From Methylomicrobium sp. (GTDB lineage Bacteria; Pseudomonadota; Gammaproteobacteria; Methylococcales; Methylomonadaceae): a stretch of DNA of 39,383 nucleotides. Position numbers and translations under genes: made by a program. This document shows, in pieces, positions 8,608-17,951 of the stretch. The stretch spans positions 1 through 39,383 of the forward strand of contig JAGXSU010000032.1 of assembly GCA_018333785.1 (NCBI GenBank), written 5' to 3'. The notes beneath the pieces were generated by a model. It was not told the origin of the DNA, made no database searches, and worked only from the letters and a program-made list of their open reading frames with translations. Within the stretch, counting starts at the first letter, position 1. Each line of letters starts with the position of its first letter.

Positions 8608-9373
8608 ACATACTTTTGACCACCAAGAAGAACTGCCTTTCATCTCGCATTTAATCGAGCTACGAAATCGAATTTTAAAAGTCGTTCTTGCTGTGCTGGT
8701 TGTCTTTCTGGGTTTGGCGACCTATGCAAATCAGATATACAGTTATCTGGCCGGACCGCTGTTAAAGCATTTGCCAGAAAATAGCACGATGATTGCGATT
8801 GATGTCGCATCGCCTTTTTTTACCCCGTTTAAGCTGGCGCTGGTTCTTTCGGTATTCATAGCCGTGCCTATTATTCTGTATCAATTTTGGGCTTTTGTGG
8901 CGCCGGGGTTGTATAAGAACGAACGGAAAATGATCCTGCCGCTGCTTGTTGCGAGCACATTTTTGTTTTATTTGGGCGTGGCATTTGCCTATTTCGTCGT
9001 TTTTCCGTTGATTTTCGGGTTTTTAACGGCTGCAGCACCGGAAGGGGTTGCGGTAATGACGGATATCAGTAAATACCTGGATTTTGTACTAACCCTGTTT
9101 TTTGCTTTCGGCATTTGCTTTGAAGTGCCGATATTCACCATAGTACTGGTTTGGACAGGTTTGACATCGCCGGCTGATTTAGCCGAAAAGCGTCCATATG
9201 TGATTGTTGGAGCTTTTATTATCGGGATGTTACTGACACCACCCGATGCAATATCACAGACCTTATTGGCTATTCCAATGTGGATGTTGTTTGAAGTGGG
9301 CCTCTTGTTCTCGCGTTTATTCGTACGCAAACATGATAACGAATTGCAAACTACGACCGGGGAAGATGAGTAA
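8600..9373 (+). CDS. tatC: Sec-independent translocase subunit TatC
   Basis: Polytopic core of the twin-arginine translocase that recognises the RR signal peptide. The 257-residue protein has six predicted membrane helices, the N-terminal signature [16 protein letters not shown], the conserved periplasmic/loop motif [15 protein letters not shown] and the [10 protein letters not shown] helix. The C-terminal end is hydrophilic. The next gene is convergent, 24 bases away, with no obvious terminator in between. Confidence 0.97.
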   Translation: MSKHTFDHQEELPFISHLIELRNRILKVVLAVLVVFLGLATYANQIYSYLAGPLLKHLPENSTMIAIDVASPFFTPFKLALVLSVFIAVPIILYQFWAFVAPGLYKNERKMILPLLVASTFLFYLGVAFAYFVVFPLIFGFLTAAAPEGVAVMTDISKYLDFVLTLFFAFGICFEVPIFTIVLVWTGLTSPADLAEKRPYVIVGAFIIGMLLTPPDAISQTLLAIPMWMLFEVGLLFSRLFVRKHDNELQTTTGEDE

Positions 9374-9397
9374 TCATTGAGTCAAACAACTTCAGAT

Positions 9398-10003
9398 CTA
9401 TTCTTCCGTTATAAAAATCAAGTTATGCAGTGATTCTGCCAGATTTTCGTTACCTGTTTCGTTGAGGCGCACGGTATCGGCGGTCAGCGCCGGGTCCTTC
9501 ATCAAAGCTGGTATTAAGTCCAATTCGACGGGCACATTCTGGCGAGTCGCGACTTCCTGATAGAACAATGCGCTGAGACCGCTTTGAGGATGAGAAGGCA
9601 GTCCGAGAAGCAATACTTTGATATTGCGATTTTTGATCTCAATGATCATTGTTTCAAGGTTAGTCATCGTTTCTTCAGACTGAATATTGTTCTGCATGTC
9701 ACTGCCTCCGTGAGCCAAAATAACAAGATCGGGGTGCTGCTGATCCAGCAATTCGTTGAGTCTGGCAATAGCATCGCGAGTCAATTCTTTAGTTTTACCG
9801 CCATTGATTACTGGAAGCAGAGTGAGCTCGCTAAGAATATTCGGGTAAGCATTCGGGTCGGTAAGTGCCGTTCCGTAGGTCAGATTGTCCCCAAAAGCCA
9901 GAATAGTGGCATTTCTCGGCAGACTTATAGAAGTGAACTGAAAGTGTGCGCAAGCAGTCAGCAGCAGGCAGATTAAAATAAAAGAATTTTTAATGGGGTT
10001 CAT
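9398..10003 (-). CDS. SGNH-hydrolase-fold lipoprotein lacking catalytic residues
   Basis: A 201-residue exported protein of the GDSL/SGNH (TesA-like) fold. The signal peptide ends in a lipobox (LLLTAC, lipidated Cys18). Block I reads AFGDNLTYGT where active enzymes have GDSLT, so the nucleophile serine is Asn40. Block III reads HGGSD instead of GGND (Ser101). Block V reads DTVRLN instead of DxxHLN, so the catalytic histidine is Arg179; only Asp176 remains. The reading frame is open and intact, so this looks like a maintained pseudoenzyme, not simple decay. The ATG at 10003 is preferred over an upstream TTG at 10015. It is divergent from the pteridine-reductase gene with six bases between start codons. 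Function unknown: ligand binding or a structural role is possible. Confidence 0.75.
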   Translation of the reverse strand: MNPIKNSFILICLLLTACAHFQFTSISLPRNATILAFGDNLTYGTALTDPNAYPNILSELTLLPVINGGKTKELTRDAIARLNELLDQQHPDLVILAHGGSDMQNNIQSEETMTNLETMIIEIKNRNIKVLLLGLPSHPQSGLSALFYQEVATRQNVPVELDLIPALMKDPALTADTVRLNETGNENLAESLHNLIFITEE

Positions 10004-10009
10004 AGGCTT

Positions 10010-10741
10010 ATGCAAAAAATTGTGCTGATTACCGGTGCGGCCAGAAGAATAGGTGCGGTCTGTTGCCGGTTGTTACATCAACAGGGCTTTAATATGATTT
10101 TGCATTATAGGTCTTCGGGTGACGATGCGCGAAACCTTTGTGCCGAACTGAATGATCTTCGTCCCGACTCGGCAGTGGCTTTGTCCGGCAACTTATTGGA
10201 TATTCAAGCTATTGACGCTTTGACTAAGGAGGCGGTTGCCGTTTGGGGGAAGCTGGATGTGCTTGTAAACAATGCATCGTCTTTTTATCCCACACCTTTG
10301 GATACAGTGACTGAGAATGCTTGGGAAGATTTGTTGGGAACGAATCTGAAAGCACCATTTTTCCTGGCCAAGGCTTTATTGCCGGAGCTTCGCCGCCGTC
10401 ATGGCTGCATTGTCAATATTGCCGACATACATGCAGAGCGTGGCCTGGAAGGCTATCCCGTGTACAGCATTGCCAAGGCGGGATTAGTTGCTATGACCAA
10501 GGTGCTGGCTAAAGAGTGCGGCCCTGAAGTCAGAGTCAATACCATATCTCCGGGAGCGATATTATGGCCTGAGCATGACAGTTCCGAAGCCGAGCAAAAG
10601 AGCATTATAGAAAAAATTCCATTGGGTCATTGCGGGAAGCCGGAAGATATTGCGCGGGCTCTGAAGTTCCTCATTCAGGATGCTGGTTATATTACAGGGC
10701 AGGAGATCAAGGTTGATGGAGGCCGGACGCTGTTTTGCTAA
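10010..10741 (+). CDS. folM: Pteridine reductase (FolM/PTR1-type short-chain dehydrogenase)
   Basis: NADPH-dependent reductase of dihydrofolate/dihydropterin type, 243 residues. The nucleotide-binding motif TGAARRIG is the PTR1 variant with arginines for NADPH, NNASSFYPTP follows the central strand, and the active site has Asp139 (NIADIH), Tyr152 and Lys156 (YSIAK). Replacement of the usual SDR serine by aspartate is the hallmark of pteridine reductases. The C terminus ends with the family motif GQEIKVDGGRTL. Its neighbours folK and folB, convergent and 16 bases away, support a folate role. Its ribosome site (ATAGG) lies inside the start region of the divergent SGNH gene. The folM symbol is by family and context; E. 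coli FolM is a distant relative. Confidence 0.82.
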   Translation: MQKIVLITGAARRIGAVCCRLLHQQGFNMILHYRSSGDDARNLCAELNDLRPDSAVALSGNLLDIQAIDALTKEAVAVWGKLDVLVNNASSFYPTPLDTVTENAWEDLLGTNLKAPFFLAKALLPELRRRHGCIVNIADIHAERGLEGYPVYSIAKAGLVAMTKVLAKECGPEVRVNTISPGAILWPEHDSSEAEQKSIIEKIPLGHCGKPEDIARALKFLIQDAGYITGQEIKVDGGRTLFC

Positions 10742-10757
10742 GCGAACTTTATTGGTT

Positions 10758-11258
10758 TTAAACAGTGTTTAACCATTCAGGTAGGACTTTCTGTTGATGA
10801 ATGCGGCGTTTATCAAAGCTTTCCCATATTTCAGCATAAGTACGATGACTGGTAGGGTGACGGAGGTCAGGCGCAATTTCGGCAAGCGGTTCCAACACAA
10901 AAGCATAATCCTCGATTTCAGCGCGAGGGATTTGAAGGCGGCCATCATTAAGTATCAAGTCATCATAAAGAACAAGATCGAGATCCAGGGTTCTTGCCGA
11001 GAATTTTTTACTATCTCGGCATCGGCCGTGATTTAATTCAATCTCTCTGAGACGCTGAGCGACGTTGTTAACATCCAGGTTTGTATTGAAACCGACAATC
11101 AAATTGTAAAAATCCTCGCCTTCAAAGCCTACGGCCTTGGATTGGTAAACACTGGAAATCAGTAATTCACCGAACAATTGTTTTAGCGCGTGTAGACTGG
11201 AGGGGATATTGATATCCTTATCAATGTTGCTGCCAATGCTTATGAAGCAAAGAGCCAT
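10758..11258 (-). CDS. folK: HPPK, 6-hydroxymethyl-7,8-dihydropterin pyrophosphokinase
   Basis: Transfers pyrophosphate from ATP to hydroxymethyl-dihydropterin, the step after FolB in folate synthesis. The protein starts ALCFISIGSNI and carries the substrate loop SSVYQSKAVGFEGEDFYNLIVGF, the HPPK signature FSARTLDLDLVLYDD with the metal-binding Asp-x-Asp, and PRAEIEDYAFVLEPLAEIAP. Length 166 residues. I chose the ATG at 11258 because it yields the canonical start and lies one base after the folB stop; the longer frame would overlap folB. Confidence 0.93.
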   Translation of the reverse strand: MALCFISIGSNIDKDINIPSSLHALKQLFGELLISSVYQSKAVGFEGEDFYNLIVGFNTNLDVNNVAQRLREIELNHGRCRDSKKFSARTLDLDLVLYDDLILNDGRLQIPRAEIEDYAFVLEPLAEIAPDLRHPTSHRTYAEIWESFDKRRIHQQKVLPEWLNTV

Positions 11259-11259
11259 A

Positions 11260-11613
11260 TTATTGATGTCCTCGTTCGATAATAATGCCAACGTCATTAG
11301 CGCCACGAATAGCGCCTTTTTTATTCAGCGTGATTTTAACCCGGCTGATATTGAACTCGTTCAGAATAAGCTGAGCGATCTCCTCGGTTAATTTTTCGAC
11401 CAAAAAAAACTGGCTTGATTCGACAAAAGCGATCACGCGTTTCGATACGGTTTTGTAATCGAGCGTATAACTAATATCATCGGTTTCAGCCGCTTTTTTT
11501 ATGTCGAAGGCCATTTCAATATCAAGAACCACTGTCTGTTTTGTGGTTCTTTCCCAGTCATAAATGCCAATGATTGTTTGTATCTCTAGCCCGCCTAAAA
11601 AAATAATATCCAT
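11260..11613 (-). CDS. folB: Dihydroneopterin aldolase
   Basis: Converts dihydroneopterin to hydroxymethyl-dihydropterin and glycolaldehyde. At 117 residues it is the normal length. The family signature is plain: MDIIFLGGLEIQTIIGIYDWER with the pterin-binding glutamate, SYTLDYKTVSKRV in the middle, and the catalytic lysine in ITLNKKGAIRGANDVG. It is the promoter-proximal gene of a folB-folK pair on the minus strand, divergent from plsY with 92 bases between. Confidence 0.95.
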   Translation of the reverse strand: MDIIFLGGLEIQTIIGIYDWERTTKQTVVLDIEMAFDIKKAAETDDISYTLDYKTVSKRVIAFVESSQFFLVEKLTEEIAQLILNEFNISRVKITLNKKGAIRGANDVGIIIERGHQ

Positions 11614-11705
11614 AGTCTTTTCCGGTTATCATGTGCGTTTTAAAAAAGGTAAGTATCAGGGAATTGACTCTGGGTTACAAGTTTGGCGTTGTCGAGAGGT
11701 AAACA

Positions 11706-12278
11706 ATGTTTGGATGGTCATTTATTCCATTAGCTTATTTGGCGGGTTCTATTTCGAGTGCGATTTTGGTCTGCAAGCTAATGGGTTTGCCGGATCCGCG
11801 TGAACAAGGCTCGGGCAATCCAGGTGCAACCAATGTGATGCGGATAGGGGGGAAAAAAGCAGCGGCCATTACCCTACTCGGCGATCTGTTGAAAGGTTTG
11901 CTGCCGGTCTATTTTGCAAATCTGTTGAATGTATCCCCAGAGATTTTGGCAATGACCGGGCTGGCTGCATTTTTAGGCCATTTGTACCCTGTTTTTTTTG
12001 GTTTTAAAGGGGGGAAAGGGGTGGCAACATCAATAGGTGTGCTGCTCGGTTTTTCCTGGTGGTTGGGTTTGATTTTTATGGTCATCTGGTTTTCCATTTA
12101 CAAGATTTCAAAAATTTCCTCTTTATCGGCATTAGTTGCCTCCACCATTTCTCCTGTCGTAACCTGGTACCTTACCAAAGAAATTTATCTGTTAATTGCC
12201 GCTTTAGTGATGACAATTATTTTGCTTTGGCGCCACAAAAGTAATATTCAAAGATTGTTAGCCGGGCAAGAAGCATGA
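11706..12278 (+). CDS. plsY: Acyl-phosphate:glycerol-3-phosphate acyltransferase PlsY
   Basis: Integral membrane enzyme that makes lysophosphatidic acid from acyl phosphate, the first acyl transfer of phospholipid synthesis. The 190-residue protein has about five to seven membrane segments and all three family motifs: [31 protein letters not shown], and the C-terminal [15 protein letters not shown]. Its last 21 bases overlap the 3' end of tsaD on the other strand, a convergent arrangement with no room for a separate terminator. Confidence 0.95.
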   Translation: MFGWSFIPLAYLAGSISSAILVCKLMGLPDPREQGSGNPGATNVMRIGGKKAAAITLLGDLLKGLLPVYFANLLNVSPEILAMTGLAAFLGHLYPVFFGFKGGKGVATSIGVLLGFSWWLGLIFMVIWFSIYKISKISSLSALVASTISPVVTWYLTKEIYLLIAALVMTIILLWRHKSNIQRLLAGQEA

Positions 12279-13298
12279 TGTTTTATTGTTCACTCCGGAC
12301 AATTCGTTGATAGGCCATCGAGGTCGGGACTGAATGCATAAGTCGTCGTGTTGACCTGATAAAAGCCTTTGGCATCCGGCGTAGGCCACCATGGCGGCAT
12401 TGTCGGTACAAAACTCAAGCCGGGGGAAATAAATGGTGGCGTTTTCTTTTATTGCCATTGCCTTAAGTTCATCGCGAATAGTGGCATTAGCGCTAACGCC
12501 GCCGGCAACCACCAGCTTTTTCAGCTGGGTCTGTTGGAGTGCGCGTTTACACTTGATGCTTAAGGTTCCTGCTACGGCTTTTTGAAAAGCATAAGCAATG
12601 TTGGCTTTATCTTGCCCTGTTTGAGATGTGCTGAGTAAGGTATTCATCGTGAATGTTTTTAATCCGCTAAAGCTAAAATCCAGGCCAGGCCTATCGGTCA
12701 TAGGTCTGGGAAAGCTATAAACAGGCTGGCCTTGCTCTGCCAATTTGGCCAGCCGGGGACCGCCTGGATAGGGCAGGCCCAGCATTTTAGCCGTCTTGTC
12801 GAAAGCTTCCCCTGCTGCATCATCCAGAGATTCACCCAATAACGCATAGTGACCCAAGCTTTTTACTGCTACCAGCAGGGTATGTCCGCCTGAAATCAGT
12901 AATGCCAAAAAAGGAAATTCAGGAGGGTCTTTTTCCAATAAAGGGGCTAAAAGATGTGCTTCCATATGGTGAATACCAATAGCAGGGATGTCCAGGCTCC
13001 ATGCCAGACTGCGAGCGGTGGTTGCACCCACAAGCAGCGATCCCATAAGTCCTGGTCCGGCCGTATAGGCAATGCCGTTGATTTCATGTTTATCCAGGTT
13101 TGCCTCATTCAGGCATTGGTTTATCAGAGGTATTAACTTTCTAATGTGGTCTCTGGAAGCCAGTTCAGGAACAACCCCCCCGTACTCGCTATGCATCTCT
13201 ACTTGGCTGTAAACAAGGTGATGACAAAGGCCTAATTTCGAATGATAAAGTGCAACGGCGGTTTCGTCACAGGAAGATTCTATACCTAGAGTGTACAT
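12258..13298 (-). CDS. tsaD: tRNA N6-threonylcarbamoyladenosine transferase subunit TsaD
   Basis: Catalytic subunit that transfers threonylcarbamoyl to A37 of ANN-decoding tRNAs, with TsaB and TsaE. The ASKHA-fold protein has 346 residues. It starts with [17 protein letters not shown]; the metal-binding histidines sit in [12 protein letters not shown]; other motifs are [33 protein letters not shown] and [13 protein letters not shown]. Divergent from rpsU, with 100 bases between the start codons; this tsaD-rpsU divergence is common in gammaproteobacteria. Confidence 0.96.
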   Translation of the reverse strand: MYTLGIESSCDETAVALYHSKLGLCHHLVYSQVEMHSEYGGVVPELASRDHIRKLIPLINQCLNEANLDKHEINGIAYTAGPGLMGSLLVGATTARSLAWSLDIPAIGIHHMEAHLLAPLLEKDPPEFPFLALLISGGHTLLVAVKSLGHYALLGESLDDAAGEAFDKTAKMLGLPYPGGPRLAKLAEQGQPVYSFPRPMTDRPGLDFSFSGLKTFTMNTLLSTSQTGQDKANIAYAFQKAVAGTLSIKCKRALQQTQLKKLVVAGGVSANATIRDELKAMAIKENATIYFPRLEFCTDNAAMVAYAGCQRLLSGQHDDLCIQSRPRWPINELSGVNNKTSCFLPG

Positions 13299-13302
13299 AT
13301 TT

Positions 13303-13330
13303 TTGAAATAATTAATAAAAAATGTATAAT
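13303..13330 (+). promoter_or_regulatory. Promoter of the rpsU-dnaG-rpoD operon
   Basis: TTGAAA at 13303-13308 and a perfect TATAAT at 13325-13330 are separated by 16 bases, about 70 bases upstream of the rpsU start. The implied leader contains short inverted pieces (AGAGT/ACTCT and AGAC/GTCT followed by T-rich sequence, 13331-13375), which could form a leaky attenuator. Confidence 0.65.
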
Positions 13331-13398
13331 TGAGAGTTTCCTTGTGTCAGAGACTCTTTGGGGTCTTATTTTTCGATATTATTATACAGGTTAGTAAA

Positions 13399-13632
13399 AT
13401 GCCGTCAGTTAAAGTAAAAGAAAACGAACCATTTGACATCGCAATCCGCCGCTTTAAGCGTGCGTGTGAAAAAGCAGGCGTTTTGTCTGAAGTGCGTCGT
13501 CGTGAGTTCTATGAAAAACCCACTGCCGAGCGGAAACGCAAAGGTGCAGCGGCGATCAAAAGACATTTGAAAAAATTGGCTCGTGAGCGTTATGCATTGA
13601 AAAACTTGCGTCGCGGACGTCCACAAATTTAA
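13399..13632 (+). CDS. rpsU: 30S ribosomal protein S21
   Basis: Small basic protein of the 30S subunit needed for initiation. The sequence follows the family closely ([19 protein letters not shown], then [20 protein letters not shown]). At 77 residues it is longer than the 71-residue E. coli protein because of a basic C-terminal extension ending in [11 protein letters not shown]. The ATG at 13399 is chosen because it gives the conserved MPSVKVKE start and has an AGG-containing site upstream; an earlier in-frame start would add 23 unrelated residues. First gene of the macromolecular-synthesis operon. Confidence 0.96.
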   Translation: MPSVKVKENEPFDIAIRRFKRACEKAGVLSEVRRREFYEKPTAERKRKGAAAIKRHLKKLARERYALKNLRRGRPQI

Positions 13633-13653
13633 TCCTTTGCGGGAGCAGGCTAG

Positions 13654-14103
13654 ATGGATTTATTAAAAGACCGGATCAGGGAAGATATGAAGGCCGCTAT
13701 GAAAAGCGGAGCCAAAGTTAAGCTCGGTGTTATACGCTTGATTATGGCTGCAATAAAGCAGCGCGAAGTTGATGAAAGAATAGAATTGGATGATGAGCAG
13801 GTTATTCTTGTGCTGGACAAGATGGTCAAGCAGAGAAGAGAGTCAATTCGACAATTTCGTGCCGCAGAAAGAATTGATCTAGCTGAAATTGAAGAGGCCG
13901 AAATTGTAGTCATACAAGATTATCTGCCCCAGGCGTTGACAGACGAAGAGGTCGATTCAATGATTCGACAGGAAGTCGAAACACAAGGAGCGGTATCTAT
14001 TAAAGATATGGGTAAAGTGATGAGTGCTCTTAAGGAGAAGATGCAGGGACGTGCTGATATGGCTCAGGTAAGCATAAAAATAAAAAGTGTCTTGGCGGGA
14101 TAA
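13654..14103 (+). CDS. yqeY: GatB/YqeY domain protein
   Basis: A 149-residue all-helical protein of the GatB/YqeY family, related to the tRNA-binding tail domain of the amidotransferase subunit GatB. The family core is present: LLKDRIREDMKAAMKSGAK, LGVIRLIMAAIKQREVD, EIEEAEIVVIQDYLPQALT and GAVSIKDMGKVMSALK. It is frequently found between rpsU and dnaG, as here, with 21 bases separating it from rpsU. A role in tRNA-dependent amidation or tRNA binding is only inferred from the domain; the exact function is not established. Confidence 0.92.
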   Translation: MDLLKDRIREDMKAAMKSGAKVKLGVIRLIMAAIKQREVDERIELDDEQVILVLDKMVKQRRESIRQFRAAERIDLAEIEEAEIVVIQDYLPQALTDEEVDSMIRQEVETQGAVSIKDMGKVMSALKEKMQGRADMAQVSIKIKSVLAG

Positions 14104-14110
14104 TTCCGCC
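14094..14110 (+). terminator. Weak hairpin between yqeY and dnaG
   Basis: GGCGG (14094-14098) and CCGCC (14106-14110) form a five-pair stem spanning the yqeY stop codon, followed by only a weak T-containing sequence. In E. coli a partial terminator between rpsU and dnaG lowers primase expression; this hairpin could serve the same purpose, but it is weaker than a standard terminator. The rest of the 207-base gap shows no gene. Confidence 0.35.
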
Positions 14111-14310
14111 ATTCTTACCTCAGGCGGAGTTTCGTAAAATATTTACACAATTTGCCAAGCTGAAAAGCCGGTTTTTTGCGGTTCGAAAATGGTTTGCATG
14201 CTTTATGGAATTCCATATTGATACAGTGGCAGTTGGGCAAAGACCGTGCGGTATTTGTGTCTGTTTATTCAGGGAAAGCCTCTTAACTCATTCGAGATAT
14301 AAGGTGAATG

Positions 14311-16041
14311 ATGTCGGGTAGGATACCTTCCTCATTTATAAATGACCTTCTTGCACGGGTTGATATCGTTGATTTAATTGACTCTCGTGTGCCGCTAAAA
14401 AAAACAGGGAGCAACTATGTTGCTCGCTGCCCCTTTCATACAGAAAAAACCCCCAGCTTTTCAGTCAGTGCCAAAAAGCAGTTTTTCCACTGTTTCGGCT
14501 GCGGTGCCAGTGGTAATGCGATTACTTTTCTGATGGACTACAATCACCTTGACTTTGTCGAGGCGGTTGAAGATCTTGCCGCATTCGCGGGCATCGAAGT
14601 CCAAAGAGAAAGTGATACCGGCATTGAGCAGCCAGAAAAAAAGGATATCAGTCATCTTTATAATCTGATGGGCAATGTGGCTGCTTTTTATGCCGAGCAA
14701 CTTAGGCAGAATCCCGAGGCAAAGAAAGCGGTTGATTACCTTAAGGTTCGGGGTGTTAGCGGTGAAATCGCCAAGTCGTTTATGCTGGGTTATGCTCCAG
14801 ATGACTGGAATTCATTATCTGGCCGTTTCGATATAAAGGGTCTTACCGAAGCAGGTATGCTGGTTGCTCGGGATGGGGGAGGCTCTTATGATCGTTTTCG
14901 CGGACGGATCATGTTTCCGATTAGAAATAAACGAGGCAATGTGGTTGGCTTCGGTGCGCGGGTTTTAGATGATACTTTGCCCAAATACTTGAATTCCCCG
15001 GAAACGTCCCTATTTAATAAAAGTAATGAAGTTTATGGTCTTTATGAGCTGTTAAATGCCAAGCAAAAGCCTGCTCGGATATTAATAGTCGAAGGTTATA
15101 TGGATGTGGTTGCTTTGGCTCAATTTGGTATTAATTACGCCGTTGCAGCGCTTGGTACGGCCATTTCCAAGGCGCATGTCGATCTTTTATTTCGCTTTTC
15201 TCAAGAGCTGGTGTTTTGTCTTGATGGAGATTCGGCAGGGAGGCAAGCTGCATGGCGTGCAATGGAGTCGGTATTCTCCAGTGTAAAAGACGGTAGGATA
15301 GTGAAAATAATGCTGTTGCCGTCGCAGCATGATCCTGATTCGTTGGTGCGTGAGGAAGGGGTTGATAAGTTCGAGCAAAGGATGGCTGGCGCGGCAACTT
15401 TGTCGGATTATTTTTTCGGACAATTGACAGCTGATTTGGGGTTGGCAAGTGTCGAAGGTCGGGCGCAACTGGTCGAAAAAGCCAGGCGATATCTGGAGTT
15501 ATTGCCACACGGTGTGTTCAGGGAAATGATGTTTGCCAAGCTGGAAAAAATGTCGGGCATGGGCGCGCTGGATGTTTTATCAAATAAAGCTAAACTGAAT
15601 CCCGGTCGACCGAGAAAAGGCGCAGGACAAGTAAGGCGCACTTCGCCGGCTAGGGTCGCGCTGGCCTTGCTAGTGCAAAATCCAGAATTAGCGGATTTGC
15701 TAGAGCAGGAGGATATAGATTGGGATCTTTTGGATTTTCCAGGTTGCGAGATGTTTCGAGAAATTATGTCCGTTATTCTCAGGCAGAATCCGCCGAATGC
15801 GTCCGTTCTTTTGGAGCAGCTAAGAGGGCATCCGGATGAAAAACTCGTCAATAAGCTGGCCACGATGGAATTATTGGTCCCTGAGGATGGGGTAAAAGCC
15901 GAATTTTTGGGGGCGATTAAAGCAATAGTAAGCGGATCCAGAACGGTCCGGATTGAAAGATTGATTGATAAGGAGCAAAGCGAAGGATTGGATGAGAGCG
16001 AGCGAGCGTTGTTAAAAAAATTACTCTCCGGCTCAAATTAG
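14311..16041 (+). CDS. dnaG: DNA primase
   Basis: Synthesises RNA primers at the replication fork and works with the DnaB helicase. The N-terminal CHC2 zinc finger is complete (CPFHTEKTPSF then FHCFGCGASG, residues about 39-66). The catalytic core has YDRFRGRIMFPIRNKRG and the TOPRIM motifs VEGYMDVVALAQFG and FCLDGDSAGRQAA. A C-terminal DnaB-interaction domain follows the basic linker near residue 430. The protein has 576 residues. Two ATG codons are adjacent; I chose the second (14311) because it gives MSGRIPSSFINDLL, like other primases, and sits better behind the AGGT site. Confidence 0.96.
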   Translation: MSGRIPSSFINDLLARVDIVDLIDSRVPLKKTGSNYVARCPFHTEKTPSFSVSAKKQFFHCFGCGASGNAITFLMDYNHLDFVEAVEDLAAFAGIEVQRESDTGIEQPEKKDISHLYNLMGNVAAFYAEQLRQNPEAKKAVDYLKVRGVSGEIAKSFMLGYAPDDWNSLSGRFDIKGLTEAGMLVARDGGGSYDRFRGRIMFPIRNKRGNVVGFGARVLDDTLPKYLNSPETSLFNKSNEVYGLYELLNAKQKPARILIVEGYMDVVALAQFGINYAVAALGTAISKAHVDLLFRFSQELVFCLDGDSAGRQAAWRAMESVFSSVKDGRIVKIMLLPSQHDPDSLVREEGVDKFEQRMAGAATLSDYFFGQLTADLGLASVEGRAQLVEKARRYLELLPHGVFREMMFAKLEKMSGMGALDVLSNKAKLNPGRPRKGAGQVRRTSPARVALALLVQNPELADLLEQEDIDWDLLDFPGCEMFREIMSVILRQNPPNASVLLEQLRGHPDEKLVNKLATMELLVPEDGVKAEFLGAIKAIVSGSRTVRIERLIDKEQSEGLDESERALLKKLLSGSN

Positions 16042-16051
16042 CAATGTAAGC

Positions 16052-16080
16052 TTAACATAAGGATTTAGTTGTATTATAAT
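16052..16080 (+). promoter_or_regulatory. Promoter of rpoD
   Basis: TTAACA (16052-16057) and a perfect TATAAT (16075-16080) are 17 bases apart, 46 bases upstream of the rpoD start. A dedicated promoter here would let the housekeeping sigma factor be made independently of primase. Confidence 0.65.
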
Positions 16081-16125
16081 TAACGGTTCAGCGGTGTTGA
16101 GCTGGATGTTTTCTGTGAGTAAAAG

Positions 16126-17940
16126 ATGAACCAAGAACAGCAGCAATCCCAATTAAAACAATTGATAACTAAAGGCAAGGCGCAGGGTTACCTGACTTAT
16201 GCCGAAGTGAATGATCATTTGCCTAGTGATATAGTCGATCCGGAGCAAATTGAAGATATCATTGGCATGATAAATGATATGGGGATACAGGTATACGAGG
16301 TTGCGCCTGACGACGACTCTCTGATTACTGACAGTGCAGTAACCGATGATGAAGATGATGATGAGGAAGTTGCGGCTCTAGCGTCCGTTGATAGCGAGTT
16401 CGGGCGAACCACTGACCCGGTCCGCATGTACATGCGCGAAATGGGATCAGTAGAGCTGTTAAGCCGGGAAGAAGAGCTGAAAATTGCCAAAAGGATAGAG
16501 GATGGCCAGCAACAAGTCGTAAGAGCGATTGCCCGGTCATGCAAAGTGGTTGAAAGTTTTTTAACGTCTTTCGATTCTATAACCGATGAAGAGGGTGGTA
16601 CTCGTTTATCAGATTTAATCAGTGGTTTTGTTGATTTGAGCGAACCTTCCGAGCAACTCTTGAGTAGCGCTGTCGCAAATGACGACAGTGTCACTGAGGA
16701 GGCCGAAGAAGATGAAATCAAAGGAATTGACTTTGAAGAGGTTAAAGTAAAAGTAGAAGAGCTAAGGAAGCGATATGAGGCTGTTTCGAGTGCAATCAAT
16801 GCTCACGGTTACACTCATGAAAAAGTTATTCCGTCCTTTGATGCGCTGACCGAGAGCTTTATAGAGTTTAAATGGGCGCCGCAATACTTAAAAAAATTGA
16901 CTGCCGTTATTCCTAATGCGGTAACACGCATCAGAGAGCAGGAAAAAATAATTATGGCTATTTGCCTCAATAGCGCAGGCATGCCAAAAAAAGAATTTGT
17001 TGAGTCTTTTCTCGGCAGTGAAGCCAGTTCTGAATGGTTCGGTGATTATATGAAATCAGCTTCACCGGAACGGAAAGAGATATTGAAAGCAGCAGAAAAG
17101 GATATCAAGAAAGCTCAGGCAACGTTGGTTGAAATTGAAGCTGAATATGGTTTGTCGATTAGCGACATTAAAGATATTAATCGTCGGATGTCAATCGGCG
17201 AAGCCAAAGCGCGGCGTGCCAAAAAAGAGATGATTGAAGCCAATTTACGGTTAGTCATTTCTATTGCCAAAAAATATACCAACAGAGGTCTTCAGTTTTT
17301 GGATCTCATCCAGGAAGGCAACATTGGTTTAATGAAAGCAGTTGATAAGTTTGAATACCGTCGGGGTTATAAATTTTCGACCTATGCAACGTGGTGGATA
17401 AGACAGGCCATAACTCGATCGATTGCTGATCAGGCCAGAACAATCCGCATCCCGGTTCATATGATTGAAACGATCAACAAATTGAACCGTATCTCAAGGC
17501 AAATTCTGCAGGAATTAGGGCGGGAAGCGACCCCTGAAGAGTTGGCTGAGCGTATGGAAATGCCAGAGGACAAAGTTCGTAAGGTATTGAAAATAGCGAA
17601 AGAACCTATTTCAATGGAAACTCCGATAGGCGATGATGAAGATTCGCACTTGGGAGATTTCATAGAAGATGCTAAAGTATTGTCCCCAATCGAGTCGGCC
17701 ACCATTGCCGGCCTCAGAGAGTCTACACAAAATGTGTTGGCTGGTTTGACAGCAAGAGAAGCCAAAGTCTTGAGAATGCGGTTTGGTATTAACATGAATA
17801 CCGACCACACTTTAGAAGAAGTTGGTAAACAGTTTGACGTGACTCGTGAACGAATTCGTCAGATTGAAGCAAAAGCGTTAAGAAAATTGAGGCATCCCTC
17901 AAGATCTGAACAGCTGAGATGTTTTCTTGATGGCGAATAA
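16126..17940 (+). CDS. rpoD: RNA polymerase sigma factor RpoD (sigma-70)
   Basis: Primary sigma factor, 604 residues. Region 1.1 occupies the N terminus ([19 protein letters not shown]), an acidic stretch follows, and region 1.2 begins at [21 protein letters not shown]. The non-conserved region and regions 2.1-2.4 follow ([34 protein letters not shown]), then region 3 ([19 protein letters not shown]) and region 4 with the -35-binding helix-turn-helix ([20 protein letters not shown]). The C terminus LRCFLDGE is close to the standard ending. The tRNA gene follows 11 bases after the stop. Confidence 0.97.
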   Translation: MNQEQQQSQLKQLITKGKAQGYLTYAEVNDHLPSDIVDPEQIEDIIGMINDMGIQVYEVAPDDDSLITDSAVTDDEDDDEEVAALASVDSEFGRTTDPVRMYMREMGSVELLSREEELKIAKRIEDGQQQVVRAIARSCKVVESFLTSFDSITDEEGGTRLSDLISGFVDLSEPSEQLLSSAVANDDSVTEEAEEDEIKGIDFEEVKVKVEELRKRYEAVSSAINAHGYTHEKVIPSFDALTESFIEFKWAPQYLKKLTAVIPNAVTRIREQEKIIMAICLNSAGMPKKEFVESFLGSEASSEWFGDYMKSASPERKEILKAAEKDIKKAQATLVEIEAEYGLSISDIKDINRRMSIGEAKARRAKKEMIEANLRLVISIAKKYTNRGLQFLDLIQEGNIGLMKAVDKFEYRRGYKFSTYATWWIRQAITRSIADQARTIRIPVHMIETINKLNRISRQILQELGREATPEELAERMEMPEDKVRKVLKIAKEPISMETPIGDDEDSHLGDFIEDAKVLSPIESATIAGLRESTQNVLAGLTAREAKVLRMRFGINMNTDHTLEEVGKQFDVTRERIRQIEAKALRKLRHPSRSEQLRCFLDGE

Positions 17941-17951
17941 TTAAAAGTTTT

